A DNA stretch of 64,000 nucleotides from JAJPJE01 sp963724985 (GTDB lineage Bacteria > Acidobacteriota > Terriglobia > Terriglobales > Acidobacteriaceae), in contig CAVRWV010000033.1 in the NCBI GenBank assembly GCA_963724985.1, positions 124,001 to 188,000 on the forward strand, written 5' to 3'. Made by a program: the position numbers and the translations under genes. This document shows positions 46,877-55,562 of this stretch, in pieces. Under the pieces are notes generated by a model. That model did not search any database. It had not been told where the DNA came from and saw only the letters and a list, made by a program, of their open reading frames with translations. Position 1 is the stretch's first letter. Each line of letters opens with the position of its first letter.

Positions 46877-47560
46877 GAATCGTGAAGCCCCGCTCGCCCT
46901 TGAGCGAGCCGTTCGCCGGACAAACTTTATTGCTGTCATCACGAGCGGACATAGTCCGCGAGGGATCTGCATTTGGCCTGACCCCAGCCCACATTCAGTT
47001 GTTGTCATCACGAGCGGACTAGGTCCGCGAGGAATCCGCATTTCGCCGGACCCAGCGCACATTGCAAGCCGCGGAGCGGCGGGATTCGTAAGCCCAGACC
47101 GTAAGGTCTGGGTCACCGACCGGGAGCATTCACCAGCCCCGGAGGGGCGGCACAATCCTGTCAAGCCCCGCAATTCACCAATTTCCCCGCAAATCCATCA
47201 TTCCACGATAGAAATAAATCTCTCGAAAGTGTCTAGTCGCCCCCCTCGAATTTGTCACAATAGAGATAGGCTTGAGTTCTTTGACTTTGCTTTTTCTGAC
47301 AACTGACAACTAGCAACTGACAACTGTCGGCCTCCGGCCGACCTAACTCCTTTGTTATGCGGGACGATGGGACTAAGTCCTTTGTTTGCCGGGACAAGCT
47401 CTATCCCATGCCTCTAACCCCTTTAGAATGCGGGACGAGTGGGGGGAGGGGGTACCCCATGGGACTTCCCGAATCCGGAAAATAAACGTAGGCCGCCCCC
47501 GGGCCGCCGACGATTTTGAAATGCATGCACTCTGTGCGATCCAATCATTAGAATAGGTTT
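46877..47560. other. 684-nt intergenic repeat region upstream of thiG
   Basis: No gene. It holds two TGTCAT-type copies (46932-46970 and 47001-47040), ACAACTGACAACTAG heptamers (47298-47330) and three diverged units of CTAAsYCCTTT followed by TGCsGGAC (near 47342, 47371 and 47408). A G-rich run (GTGGGGGGAGGGGGTACCCC) follows near 47440-47460. No TPP riboswitch-like sequence was recognised before thiG. Confidence 0.6.
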
Positions 47561-48334
47561 ATGACCGACTCTCTTACTATCGCTGGCAGGCAGTTTCGTT
47601 CGCGTCTCATCGTTGGTACAGGCAAGTACAAGTCAGGCCAGGAGACTGCCACTGCCATCGAATCCAGCGGCGCCGAAATGGTCACTGTTGCCGTCCGTCG
47701 CGTGAACCTCGACCGCAGCAAGGAATCTTTGCTCGATTTCATCGATCCCAAGCGTTACTTCCTGCTCCCGAATACGGCCGGCTGTTACACCGCCGACGAA
47801 GCCATTCGCACGGCGCGTCTCGGACGTGAAGTTGGTCTCTCCGACTGGGTCAAAATTGAAGTCATCGGCGATCAGGCCACGCTCTATCCCGACACGCAGG
47901 CCACGCTCGAAGCCACTCGCGTCCTGGTAAAAGAGGGATTCACGGTTCTTCCTTACACCACCGACGACATCGTCGTGGCGAAAAAGCTCATCGACGCCGG
48001 CGCCTCCGCCGTAATGCCTCTCGGTGCGCCCATCGGCTCGGGCCTTGGCATTCAGAACACCGCCAACATCCGCATTCTTCGCGAGATGATCACCGAAGTT
48101 CCCCTGGTGATCGACGCCGGCGTAGGTACCGCATCAGATGCGGCGATTGCCATGGAACTCGGCGCAGACGCCGTCCTGATGAACACCGGCATCGCCAACG
48201 CTGGCGACCCTATCCTCATGGCCGAAGCCATGAAGCACGCCGTGCTCGCCGGACGTCAGGCGTTCATCGCCGGACGCATGCCGCGCAAGCTCTACGCCAC
48301 CGCCAGCTCCCCGCTGGAAGGCGTCATCCGCTAG
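47561..48334 (+). CDS. thiG: Thiazole synthase ThiG
   Basis: Makes the thiazole moiety of thiamin from DXP, dehydroglycine and ThiS-thiocarboxylate. The 257-residue TIM barrel starts LTIAGRQFRSRLIVGTGKYKS; the Schiff-base Lys is in WVKIEVIGD (near residue 106), and phosphate-binding loops are in MPLGAPIGSGLGI and VIDAGVGTASDAAIAMELGADAVLMNTGI. No thiS, thiH/O or thiE is next to it, so the rest of the pathway lies elsewhere. The ribosome site is weak (TAGG). Confidence 0.95.
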   Translation: MTDSLTIAGRQFRSRLIVGTGKYKSGQETATAIESSGAEMVTVAVRRVNLDRSKESLLDFIDPKRYFLLPNTAGCYTADEAIRTARLGREVGLSDWVKIEVIGDQATLYPDTQATLEATRVLVKEGFTVLPYTTDDIVVAKKLIDAGASAVMPLGAPIGSGLGIQNTANIRILREMITEVPLVIDAGVGTASDAAIAMELGADAVLMNTGIANAGDPILMAEAMKHAVLAGRQAFIAGRMPRKLYATASSPLEGVIR

Positions 48335-48427
48335 CGTTTTGCTGTCATCAGGAGCAGCAGCGGTTTGTTTGTTGTCATCACGAGCCGCATAGCGGCGAGG
48401 GATCTGCAGTTGAAACTGCGCGGGCGG

Positions 48428-48462
48428 GGTGCCCCACACATCCGTCCTCTGGATGTGTGGGA
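48428..48462. repeat. Dispersed hairpin repeat, copy 5
   Basis: Perfect 11-bp stem CCCACACATCC (48433-48443) with GGATGTGTGGG (48451-48461), loop GTCCTCT, after GGTGC. Same family as copies at 37258 and 42010 but with a shorter stem. It lies between thiG and the convergent DUF5818-like gene and could aid termination. Confidence 0.7.
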
Positions 48463-48494
48463 CCGCAAAACTGAAGAACTGATCTACTGACGAA

Positions 48495-48812
48495 CTACTT
48501 CGCTTGCGCCATCTCTACATTCTGAACATGAACCGTGCCGTTGCTCACGGCGCCAGTCACATTCACATGATGGCCGAGGTGATCTTTCAACGTATCGGGA
48601 TTATCGACTTTGAGAATCTGCTTGTCTTTATCAGTCACAAACACGATCGGCGATCCGGCTTCGACGCACTTCTTTGCGCACGCTTCTTTGCCCGGACCCG
48701 CATGGGCAGAGCACTTCTCGTCGGATACCCATCCCGTCATGGAAGAGTCGGCAGCGAATGCAACCGACGCCAGGAAGCAACAGGCGCATGCCAGTGCCAG
48801 TATCTTTTTCAT
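48495..48812 (-). CDS. Small secreted DUF5818-like protein
   Basis: A 105-residue precursor from ATG 48812, preceded by AAAGGAG at a good distance. The signal peptide (MKKILALACACCFLASVAFA) is followed by TGWVSDEKCSAHAGPGKEACAKKCVEAGSPIVFVTD and NPDTLKDHLGHHVNVTGAV. This GWVSDxxC...HxxxxxCxxxCV pattern is the DUF5818/'chaperonin-like' secreted family with three or more conserved cysteines. Role unknown, possibly metal or redox related. Confidence 0.8.
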   Translation of the reverse strand: MKKILALACACCFLASVAFAADSSMTGWVSDEKCSAHAGPGKEACAKKCVEAGSPIVFVTDKDKQILKVDNPDTLKDHLGHHVNVTGAVSNGTVHVQNVEMAQAK

Positions 48813-48951
48813 ACGCAATCTCCTTTGTGTATGCCAGTTTCCTGCCCGCGGGATGTGGCAGCTAAGAACGCTCCCCAAAAGCGCCCTTCTTGTTCGAATC
48901 CAGCTTACGCTGGCTTTCTATGATTCTGACCCGGGTGCTCACGAATTGCAA

Positions 48952-49350
48952 TTACTTCAGTTTGGCCGAGGTATTCGCGGGGGTAGCCTGTTGCCCTCGT
49001 GGCAGCAGGTAAATCACTTCGCCCGGACGCGCGTATCCGAATTCATCCCGTGCCACTTTCTCGATTGCCCGCGAATCCGTCCGCAGCGCCTCTACATCTT
49101 TGTTCAGGCGATCGTTTTCCTTTTGCAGCGACTCGACGTCGATCTGCCTCTGGCGGTATTCAGCCTTCTTGCTCTGGTAAACCACCATGCCGTTCGCGCC
49201 AAAAATCACATGGAACGCCATCCACGCCGCTACGATCGCAACCGCCGCCGTGGCCAGCTTGCGGCGCCAGCGATAGGCGACATCGTATGCGCGGCGCACC
49301 TCTTGGTTCGCCTCGATTTGTTCAACCAATCGTTCCAGGTTTTCCTGCAT
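48952..49350 (-). CDS. ftsB: Septum formation initiator FtsB/DivIC
   Basis: Bitopic division protein of 132 residues. A long N-terminal cytoplasmic segment, one transmembrane helix (about 34-52, TAAVAIVAAWMAFHVIF) and a periplasmic coiled coil (QSKKAEYRQRQIDVESLQKENDRLNKDVEALR) precede the conserved end ARDEFGYARPGEVIYLLPR. It would bridge FtsL and FtsQ in the divisome. The long N-terminus is unusual compared with the about 103-residue E. coli FtsB but normal for DivIC-type proteins. Confidence 0.9.
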   Translation of the reverse strand: MQENLERLVEQIEANQEVRRAYDVAYRWRRKLATAAVAIVAAWMAFHVIFGANGMVVYQSKKAEYRQRQIDVESLQKENDRLNKDVEALRTDSRAIEKVARDEFGYARPGEVIYLLPRGQQATPANTSAKLK

Positions 49351-49630
49351 CTGTCCCCAACTACAGACTCACTGGTTGGTGAGCCGGGCCTCGCCATGAA
49401 ATCAAATCTGGACTCAGACCCAGTTTGTAGTGAACGTCTCTTGATCTCTGGCGTCAAGCAGAAGTTCAGTTATCGCGCCTACAGGAACCAACTTTGGCAA
49501 AGCGTTCCCAGGTTTACGCGCAACTTTCACCATCAGCAGTGCATTTCAGAAACTCTCTTCACTGAGATGCGCGAACCTGCAGCTGCGCAATCTATTCGCA
49601 AACTTCGCGCAGGAAAGACACAATGACACC

Positions 49631-49948
49631 ATGACTGACTACCGCATCGTTCTGACCACCGCCGGATCGGCCGACGAAGCCGAGCGCATCGCCTCGGCAC
49701 TCGTCGAAGCAAAACTCGCCGCCTGCGTGAACATCGTCTCGCCGATTACATCTGTCTATCGTTGGAAAGGTTTGGTACAGAAGGAGCAGGAATGGCTGCT
49801 ATTGATCAAAACGACGGCCGCAGCTTTTGAGAACGTCTCGAAGAAGATTCGCGAACTGCACTCCTACGACCTGCCGGAATGCATTCAGATTCCCATCGAA
49901 GCCGGTAGCGCCGAATATCTGAACTGGATCGCAGAAAACGTGAAGTGA
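49631..49948 (+). CDS. cutA: Divalent-cation tolerance protein CutA
   Basis: A 105-residue trimeric protein. Family motifs are present: VLTTAGSADEAERIASALVEAKLAACVNIV, the SVYRWKGLVQKEQEWLLLIKT region and HSYDLPECIQIPI near the end. Linked historically to copper tolerance, although its biochemical role is not settled. It is followed by a hairpin repeat at 49959. Confidence 0.95.
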   Translation: MTDYRIVLTTAGSADEAERIASALVEAKLAACVNIVSPITSVYRWKGLVQKEQEWLLLIKTTAAAFENVSKKIRELHSYDLPECIQIPIEAGSAEYLNWIAENVK

Positions 49949-49958
49949 TGCAGGATCG

Positions 49959-49992
49959 GGTGCCCCACACATCCTGCTTTTGGATGTGCGGG
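49959..49992. repeat. Dispersed hairpin repeat, copy 6
   Basis: Stem CCCACACATCC (49964-49974) with GGATGTGCGGG (49982-49992), one mismatch, loop TGCTTTT. It directly separates cutA from the convergent methyltransferase gene and resembles copy 5. Confidence 0.7.
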
Positions 49993-49995
49993 AAA

Positions 49996-50787
49996 CTACG
50001 CTTTCTTCCCGCGCAAATTGATTCGCACGTAGTCCAGCTTGAACTCCGGATCGGTCACGGCCTGCTCCACCAGTTCCTCAAGGAATTTTGCTTTCAACTC
50101 CGGATCGTCGATCCGCGCCAGGAACGGCCGCAGGATCACATCGCGCAGGAAATCGCGATATTGATCTCTTCCCTGCAACCGAATCGCCGCCGGCTCGAGC
50201 CATGCTTCCGCATCTACAAATCCTGCCTGCAACATTCTTCGAGTCGTAGTCTCTGGCGACGGAAACTCCCACGGATCGTCCCAGTTCTCGAAAAATCCTT
50301 CGTACTCGCCTGTCTCCAGAAGATTCAGTATGCGTTCGTGAACGTCTTCGAGATTGCCGCGCCCGCCCGCTTGCGCCTCAATCCAGCCGCCTGGCTTCAA
50401 CGCTCTTGCCAGCCCGTGAAACAGCGCATCGTGATCCTTCACCCAGTGAAATGCCGCCGTGCTGAACACGCCGTCGCATTCTGCCTCAATCCGCAAGTCA
50501 GCAAGGTCGGCATGAACGAATCGGACGCGTCCATCGAAGCGCGGCTCGAGGAATTCTTGCGCCTTCTGCAGCATGTTCTGCGACACGTCGACCGCGAGCA
50601 CTAGTCCGTGCGGCAAACGTTCCAGAAGTTCAGCCGTAAGCCGTCCCGTGCCGCAGCCGGCGTCCATCACCGTCTCATCGCCCTTCAGCTTCAGGCGATC
50701 CAGAACCTTTTTGCCCCACTCAAATTGCGGGTTGGAGACGCGATGATAGACCTCGGAATTCCACTCTCGATGTTTACTCTCAGCCAT
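49996..50787 (-). CDS. SAM-dependent methyltransferase (class I, Tam/YrrT-like)
   Basis: A 263-residue class I methyltransferase. SAM motif I is VMDAGCGTGRLTAELLERLP (near residues 40-60), with VLAVDVSQNML and DLRIEAECDGVFSTAAFHWV after it. It resembles trans-aconitate methyltransferases, but the position, 12 nt after the cystathionine gamma-lyase gene on the same strand, recalls yrrT in the Bacillus methionine-to-cysteine operon. The substrate cannot be read from sequence. Confidence 0.88.
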   Translation of the reverse strand: MAESKHREWNSEVYHRVSNPQFEWGKKVLDRLKLKGDETVMDAGCGTGRLTAELLERLPHGLVLAVDVSQNMLQKAQEFLEPRFDGRVRFVHADLADLRIEAECDGVFSTAAFHWVKDHDALFHGLARALKPGGWIEAQAGGRGNLEDVHERILNLLETGEYEGFFENWDDPWEFPSPETTTRRMLQAGFVDAEAWLEPAAIRLQGRDQYRDFLRDVILRPFLARIDDPELKAKFLEELVEQAVTDPEFKLDYVRINLRGKKA

Positions 50788-50799
50788 CAGTCAGTAACG

Positions 50800-51969
50800 T
50801 TAGATCGCGTTCAGCGCCTGATCCAGGTCCGCGATGATGTCTTCCACATCCTCGATCCCGACGGAAATCCTCACCATTCCATCAGTGATGCCGATCTCTT
50901 TGCGCCCTTTTTCTCCCAGCGCAGCGTGCGTCATTGTCGCCGGATGCGAGATCAGCGTTTCAACTCCACCCAGCGATTCTGCCAGCGTGCAGACTCTTCC
51001 CACGCGCTTCAGCAACTTCTTCGCATTGCCGAGCGAACCTGTCTCAAACGTGATCATCGATCCAAATCCGGACATTTGCCGCTTGGCAAGCTGGTACTGC
51101 GGATGATCGGACAATCCCGGATAGAACACTCGCTTCACCTTGCGATGCTCCGCCAGAAACTGCGCTACCTTCATTCCGTTGCGATTGTGCTGCTCCATCC
51201 TCACTGCAAGCGTCTTCACGCCACGCAGGATCAGCCAGCTCTCGAACGGTGACATAATCGCTCCCGCTGACTTCTGTATGAACGCCAACTGATCCGCCTG
51301 CTCCTTTGTCGAGCAAACGATCACTCCGCCCAGACCATCGCTGTGGCCGTTCAGGAACTTCGTGGTCGAATGCAGCACCATGTCCGCGCCTAGCTCTAAC
51401 GGTCGCTGGAAATACGGCGACATGAAGGTGTTGTCGACGATCAACTCAACACCTTTGCGGCGGCAGATCTTCGCAATCGCCTCCAGGTCGCTAAGCGTCA
51501 TCAGAGGGTTTGTCGGCGTCTCGACGTACACATACTTCGTGTTCTTTCGGATCGCGCGCTCTACCAGCGACGCATTCGACGTATCGACGTAGCTGAACTC
51601 GAGCCCGTAATTCACCAGCACCTGGTTGAACAATCGCGGCACTCCGCCATAGACATTGTTCGTGCACACCAGGTGATCGCCTTGCTTCATCATCGTGCAA
51701 AGCGCCGTCACGGCAGCCATTCCGCTGGCGAACACGCGCGCTGCGATTCCGCCTTCCAGCGCCGCCAGGCACTCCTGCAGGCGATCCCGCGTAGGATTCG
51801 TCACCCGCGCGTATTCATATCCTTGACGCGGCTTACCAAGCTCGTCCTGCGCGTAGGTTGAAGTCGCGTAAATCGCCGGTCCCACAGCCCCGTTCAGCGG
51901 ATCAGGCTCCGATCCAACGTGAATTGCTGCTGTCGCGAATCCAATCTCCTGCTGCTTCTGTTTCGCCAT
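50800..51969 (-). CDS. Cystathionine gamma-lyase / gamma-synthase (PLP)
   Basis: A 389-residue PLP enzyme, start at ATG 51969 with GGAG upstream. The PLP lysine is in HSTTKFLNGHSDGLGG (near 203), with the characteristic YEYARVTNPTRDRLQECLAALEGG and VYGGVPRLFNQ. The fold type I Met/Cys family does not show by eye whether it synthesises or cleaves cystathionine. Its place right after a cystathionine beta-synthase suggests cysteine production by gamma-lyase. A clean fit to the family length. Confidence 0.93.
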   Translation of the reverse strand: MAKQKQQEIGFATAAIHVGSEPDPLNGAVGPAIYATSTYAQDELGKPRQGYEYARVTNPTRDRLQECLAALEGGIAARVFASGMAAVTALCTMMKQGDHLVCTNNVYGGVPRLFNQVLVNYGLEFSYVDTSNASLVERAIRKNTKYVYVETPTNPLMTLSDLEAIAKICRRKGVELIVDNTFMSPYFQRPLELGADMVLHSTTKFLNGHSDGLGGVIVCSTKEQADQLAFIQKSAGAIMSPFESWLILRGVKTLAVRMEQHNRNGMKVAQFLAEHRKVKRVFYPGLSDHPQYQLAKRQMSGFGSMITFETGSLGNAKKLLKRVGRVCTLAESLGGVETLISHPATMTHAALGEKGRKEIGITDGMVRISVGIEDVEDIIADLDQALNAI

Positions 51970-52039
51970 ACCTTCTCCTCTGAATTTGATCGAGTTCGCG
52001 TTGATGAGCGGCTGGAACAACCGAGCGCCGCAATTTGGA

Positions 52040-52987
52040 TTAGAACGGCTCGAAGATGCCCTTGGAGAGATATCGTTCCGCCGAGTCTGGAATCACAGTC
52101 CCGACGCGCTTCCCCGGCCCAAGCTTCTTCGCGATCTGAAGGGCCGCAAACACGTTCGCTCCGCCGCTGGAACCCGCCAGCACGCCTTCGATTCGCGCCA
52201 ATTCGCTGACGGTGCGAAATGCATCATGATCGCTGACGGCGATGATCTGGTCCGCCAACTTCGCGTCGAAGGTTGCGGGAATGAAACTGGATCCAATGCC
52301 TTCAATCCGGTGATCGCCCGCCTTTCCGCCGCCCAGGACCGAGCCTTGGGTTTCGACTGCAATTCCCAGCGCCCGCGGATTCTTCTCTTTCACGAAGCGT
52401 GCGACCCCCGTGAACGTTCCGCCGGTTCCCGACCCCACCACAACGGCATCCACATCGCCGCCCATTTGCTCGAAAAGCTCGCGGCCCGTCGTTTCGTAGT
52501 GATAGTCAGGATTGGCCTGGTTCTCGAACTGTAACGGCAGATACGCATCTGGGATTTTGGCCGCCAGATCTCGCGCGCGGCGAATGGCGCCTTCCATGCC
52601 CTCGGCATCCGGCGTGCGAATGACTTCTGCGCCCAGCGCCTGCATCAGCATCACTTTCTCTTTGGAGAACTTCTGCGGAACGCAAAAGATGACGCGATAA
52701 CCCTTGTTTACGCCGATCAGCGCCAAACCAATGCCTGTATTACCCGCAGTCGCCTCGATGATCGTCGATCCGCGACGCAGCTTGCCCTCTTCTTCGGCGC
52801 GGCGGATCATGCCGATGGCAGCGCGATCCTTAATGCTGCCTCCTGGATTCAGATACTCCAGTTTGGCGTACACATCGGCCGAGCCTTCCGGCACCAGACG
52901 TCGCAGGTGCAACAGAGGCGTTTCGCCGACCAGTTCCGTGATGCTTTCCGCAACCCGCAGGGCAGTAGTTTCCGCAGCAGTTTTCAT
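52040..52987 (-). CDS. Cystathionine beta-synthase / O-acetylserine-dependent (MccA-like)
   Basis: A 315-residue PLP enzyme (from ATG 52987). PLP lysine in PGGSIKDRAA (near 46), NTGIG phosphate loop region ATAGNTGIGLAL, and GTGGTFTGVARF. There is no C-terminal CBS-domain pair, so it is the short bacterial type. With the following gamma-lyase gene (71 nt away) it would turn homocysteine and serine (or O-acetylserine) into cysteine. Cysteine synthase is the alternative; the operon favours CBS. Confidence 0.92.
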   Translation of the reverse strand: MKTAAETTALRVAESITELVGETPLLHLRRLVPEGSADVYAKLEYLNPGGSIKDRAAIGMIRRAEEEGKLRRGSTIIEATAGNTGIGLALIGVNKGYRVIFCVPQKFSKEKVMLMQALGAEVIRTPDAEGMEGAIRRARDLAAKIPDAYLPLQFENQANPDYHYETTGRELFEQMGGDVDAVVVGSGTGGTFTGVARFVKEKNPRALGIAVETQGSVLGGGKAGDHRIEGIGSSFIPATFDAKLADQIIAVSDHDAFRTVSELARIEGVLAGSSGGANVFAALQIAKKLGPGKRVGTVIPDSAERYLSKGIFEPF

Positions 52988-53045
52988 GGGCACAGATTAA
53001 GGGTAAGGGACCAACTGACCAGCGTCAATGATGGCAAGCACAAGC

Positions 53046-53073
53046 AAAAATGCCAGCCATTTCGGCTGGCATT
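53046..53073 (-). terminator. Intrinsic terminator for the VWA-protein pair
   Basis: Perfect stem AATGCCAGCC (53049-53058) and GGCTGGCATT (53064-53073), loop ATTTC. On the minus strand it is followed by TTTTGC. It lies just downstream of the VWA gene stop at 53094. Confidence 0.85.
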
Positions 53074-53093
53074 GTGATTAGTTGAAACCAAGT

Positions 53094-54248
53094 TTACTTC
53101 ATGGCCTGTTCTTGGCCTGGATAGTATCCGCTGCGGGTGCGCACGACTAGCTTGCCGTGATGTGGAGCTTTGGCTTCCACCTTCACGCTGCGATATCCGC
53201 CTGCACTTTGAGGCGTGGTCGGTTTGTAGCCGATCGTGTACTGGTTGCGGATATCGTGGGCGACTTCGCTTGAAATCGCGTCAACTTCTTTCAGATCTTT
53301 CGGGAAGAAGGAGACGCCGCCGGTATCTTCGGCCATCGTCTGCAAGGCACGACGCGCGCGCTTGGCATGCTCATCGCCGAGTAATCCGATGGTATAAACC
53401 ACCGGACCATTTTCTGCCTGCAGGAAGCGAACAGCGCGTTCCAGGCTGCTGCGGCTGGCGTTGTCTTCGCCGTCCGTGACGACCAGCAATACCTTCTTAT
53501 CCAGCTTCGAATTCTTCTTCAGATGGTCGGCCGAAGCCATCACCGCGTCATAGAGCGCGGTTCCGCCGCGCGATTCGATCTTCTCCAGGCCGTCGCGCAG
53601 CTTCGTGATGTTCGCGGTGAAATCCTGATCGAGGTAGTACTCATCGTTAAAGTTGACTATGAACACCTGATCCTGCGGATTGCTTGCCTTCACCAGATTG
53701 ATCGCCGCCTGATTCACCGCAGGTCGCTTGTCGCGCATCGATCCGGAATTGTCGATGATGATCCCAAGCGACACCGGGACATCTTCTCGCCGGAACGAGT
53801 TGATCGTTTGCGGCTTGCCATCTTCGAATACGGTGAAATCGGTCTTATCCAGGTCGGTGACGAAACGGTGTTTGTCGTCGACCACCGTGGCATGCAGCTG
53901 TACTTCCTGCACAGTAGTCGTGAAGACGTATTGACCGTTATCTTCGCGCTCCGGCGCGGTGCCTTGGTCAGCAGGTTGCTGCGCCGCTCCTGCCTGGGGC
54001 TGCGTTCCCGAAGATTGCGGCTGGTTAGCCGGCGTTTGCGAGGCAGGAGCAGAACCATTCGGCTGAGCAGGAGGCAGGCTCTGGCCTGTACTGGTTGTAG
54101 TCTGGCCTGCCTGGTCCGCAGGTGCCGCAATCACTTGGGCTGCGGCAATTGCAGCCAGCACGCAAAAGATAAAAATGATGGACAGCCCGTGCGCAATCAC
54201 CTGCTGCACAAAAGGGAGCCCCGGTTTCACGTTATTGCGCAGGTGCAT
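53094..54248 (-). CDS. Secreted VWA protein 1 (acidobacterial VWFA-related)
   Basis: A 384-residue precursor from ATG 54248 (54272 and 54266 are possible starts). A membrane anchor or signal helix (LSIIFIFCVLAAIAAAQ) is followed by a Gln/Pro/Ala-rich linker and a VWA domain. The MIDAS motif is IIIDNSGSMRD (DxSGS), with the Thr in GGTALYDA and Asp in VVTDGEDN, so metal binding should be intact. The TIGR03436 family was described from Acidobacteria. It may bind a partner or matrix protein; overlaps the upstream VWA gene by 17 nt. Confidence 0.88.
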   Translation of the reverse strand: MHLRNNVKPGLPFVQQVIAHGLSIIFIFCVLAAIAAAQVIAAPADQAGQTTTSTGQSLPPAQPNGSAPASQTPANQPQSSGTQPQAGAAQQPADQGTAPEREDNGQYVFTTTVQEVQLHATVVDDKHRFVTDLDKTDFTVFEDGKPQTINSFRREDVPVSLGIIIDNSGSMRDKRPAVNQAAINLVKASNPQDQVFIVNFNDEYYLDQDFTANITKLRDGLEKIESRGGTALYDAVMASADHLKKNSKLDKKVLLVVTDGEDNASRSSLERAVRFLQAENGPVVYTIGLLGDEHAKRARRALQTMAEDTGGVSFFPKDLKEVDAISSEVAHDIRNQYTIGYKPTTPQSAGGYRSVKVEAKAPHHGKLVVRTRSGYYPGQEQAMK

Positions 54249-55389
54249 AATAGCCAGTTTTAGCATAGACACGCAGTGGTGGCAGGCCCTTCGGAGGCAC
54301 CAGTTTCACTTTTATCTTCCGCCACTTTCCATCGCGCGCTACTTTGCTTGGACGGTACCCAAGTACATATTGGTTGCGCAGCTCGATTCCGATTTTTGTA
54401 GCCACGTCCGCCAACTCATTCGGATTATCGACGGTAAATGTCCGGCCGCCCGTCACGTCCGTGATTTCGGAAAGCATCACCGGCCCATTTCGCTCCTCTT
54501 CCGTCCGAGGCGTGTTATCGAACAAGCCGATTCCATAAATCTGAACATCCGCTTCTTTTACGATCGACTTAATCTCATTCTCTGTATAGCGGCTGTGATT
54601 GTCCCCGCCGTCCGAGATGATGAGCAGCGCCTTCTTCGCATTGTGCGCTTTCTTCATCCGGTGAAGACCCATGTAAATCGCATCCAGCAGAGCCGTTCGG
54701 CCCTTGGGCGCGACGAGCGGAAGCTTGGCTTGGATGTCTTCAACCGATGAAGTGAAGTCCTGCAGCAGTTCCGGCTTCTCGTTAAAGGTGACCATGAAGA
54801 ATTCGTCCTGCGGATTTGCCGTACGGAAGAACTCCACCACCGCCTCGCGAGATTTCTCGATCTTGTTGCTCATGCTGCCGCTCATGTCGAAGATCACACC
54901 CAGTGAAATGGGCGCGTCCTCGCTCGAGAAGTGCATCACCTGCTGCTTGTCGCTTCCTTCGTAAAGCTCGAAGTTATCCTTTTCAAGCCCGGTTACGAGC
55001 CGATTCATCGGATCGGTTACGGTAACCGGCACCAGAACCAGATCGACGTCGACCTTCATCGGACGCGTATGCGTCTTTAACGCTGGGTCGATAAGATCGG
55101 CTGGCGGCTTAGGATCGGGTTCTTTCCGGGGCGTGATGTGGACCTGGTCCCCGGTATCGACATTCGCTTGAGTGGTGGTCTGATCCGCTGCAGTCGGCGG
55201 CTTATCCTGCGATATTGCAGAGGTTCCCAATACCACGCAGCAGGTCAGCAGAAGGAAACCCAAAGAGTTGAAGCGACGAGAAGGTGAGCCCAAAGTTAGC
55301 CGCAAGTAAGTTCTCCACTGTTTTAACAGCGTTTGCGGGAGAAGCTGAAAGCGGGATGACCCGCCATTTTTCCTGGCCGTGCGGGCCAT
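54232..55389 (-). CDS. Secreted VWA protein 2 (acidobacterial VWFA-related)
   Basis: A 385-residue precursor. The N-terminus is basic (MARTARKNGGSSRFQLLPQ) with a hydrophobic helix (NSLGFLLLTCCVVLGTSAIS). The VWA domain has an intact MIDAS: VIFDMSGSMSN, GRTALLDAIYMG and IISDGGDNHS. The two adjacent copies share the tail pattern NQYxxGYxP but differ in sequence. They probably arose by duplication and are co-transcribed, with the second gene overlapping the first by 17 nt. Confidence 0.88.
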   Translation of the reverse strand: MARTARKNGGSSRFQLLPQTLLKQWRTYLRLTLGSPSRRFNSLGFLLLTCCVVLGTSAISQDKPPTAADQTTTQANVDTGDQVHITPRKEPDPKPPADLIDPALKTHTRPMKVDVDLVLVPVTVTDPMNRLVTGLEKDNFELYEGSDKQQVMHFSSEDAPISLGVIFDMSGSMSNKIEKSREAVVEFFRTANPQDEFFMVTFNEKPELLQDFTSSVEDIQAKLPLVAPKGRTALLDAIYMGLHRMKKAHNAKKALLIISDGGDNHSRYTENEIKSIVKEADVQIYGIGLFDNTPRTEEERNGPVMLSEITDVTGGRTFTVDNPNELADVATKIGIELRNQYVLGYRPSKVARDGKWRKIKVKLVPPKGLPPLRVYAKTGYYAPAQ

Positions 55390-55562
55390 AAATTCCTCTA
55401 GTGATTGTGAATGGTACCACAGCTTCGACGGCCCGCAGACGACACTTGCGAAACCATCCCGGGAGCTGCGCGTACAGCTGATCTAGATGAATGTCGATTC
55501 TGTTTAGGTTTCCTTTTCGTGACAGAAAGAGGTTGCTACAATCCAGCTTCTCAACATTTCAT

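Noticed and set aside
47500..47560. TPP riboswitch before thiG
   Set aside because: I could not find the usual CUGAGA-like and GGAU-like conserved blocks upstream of the start.
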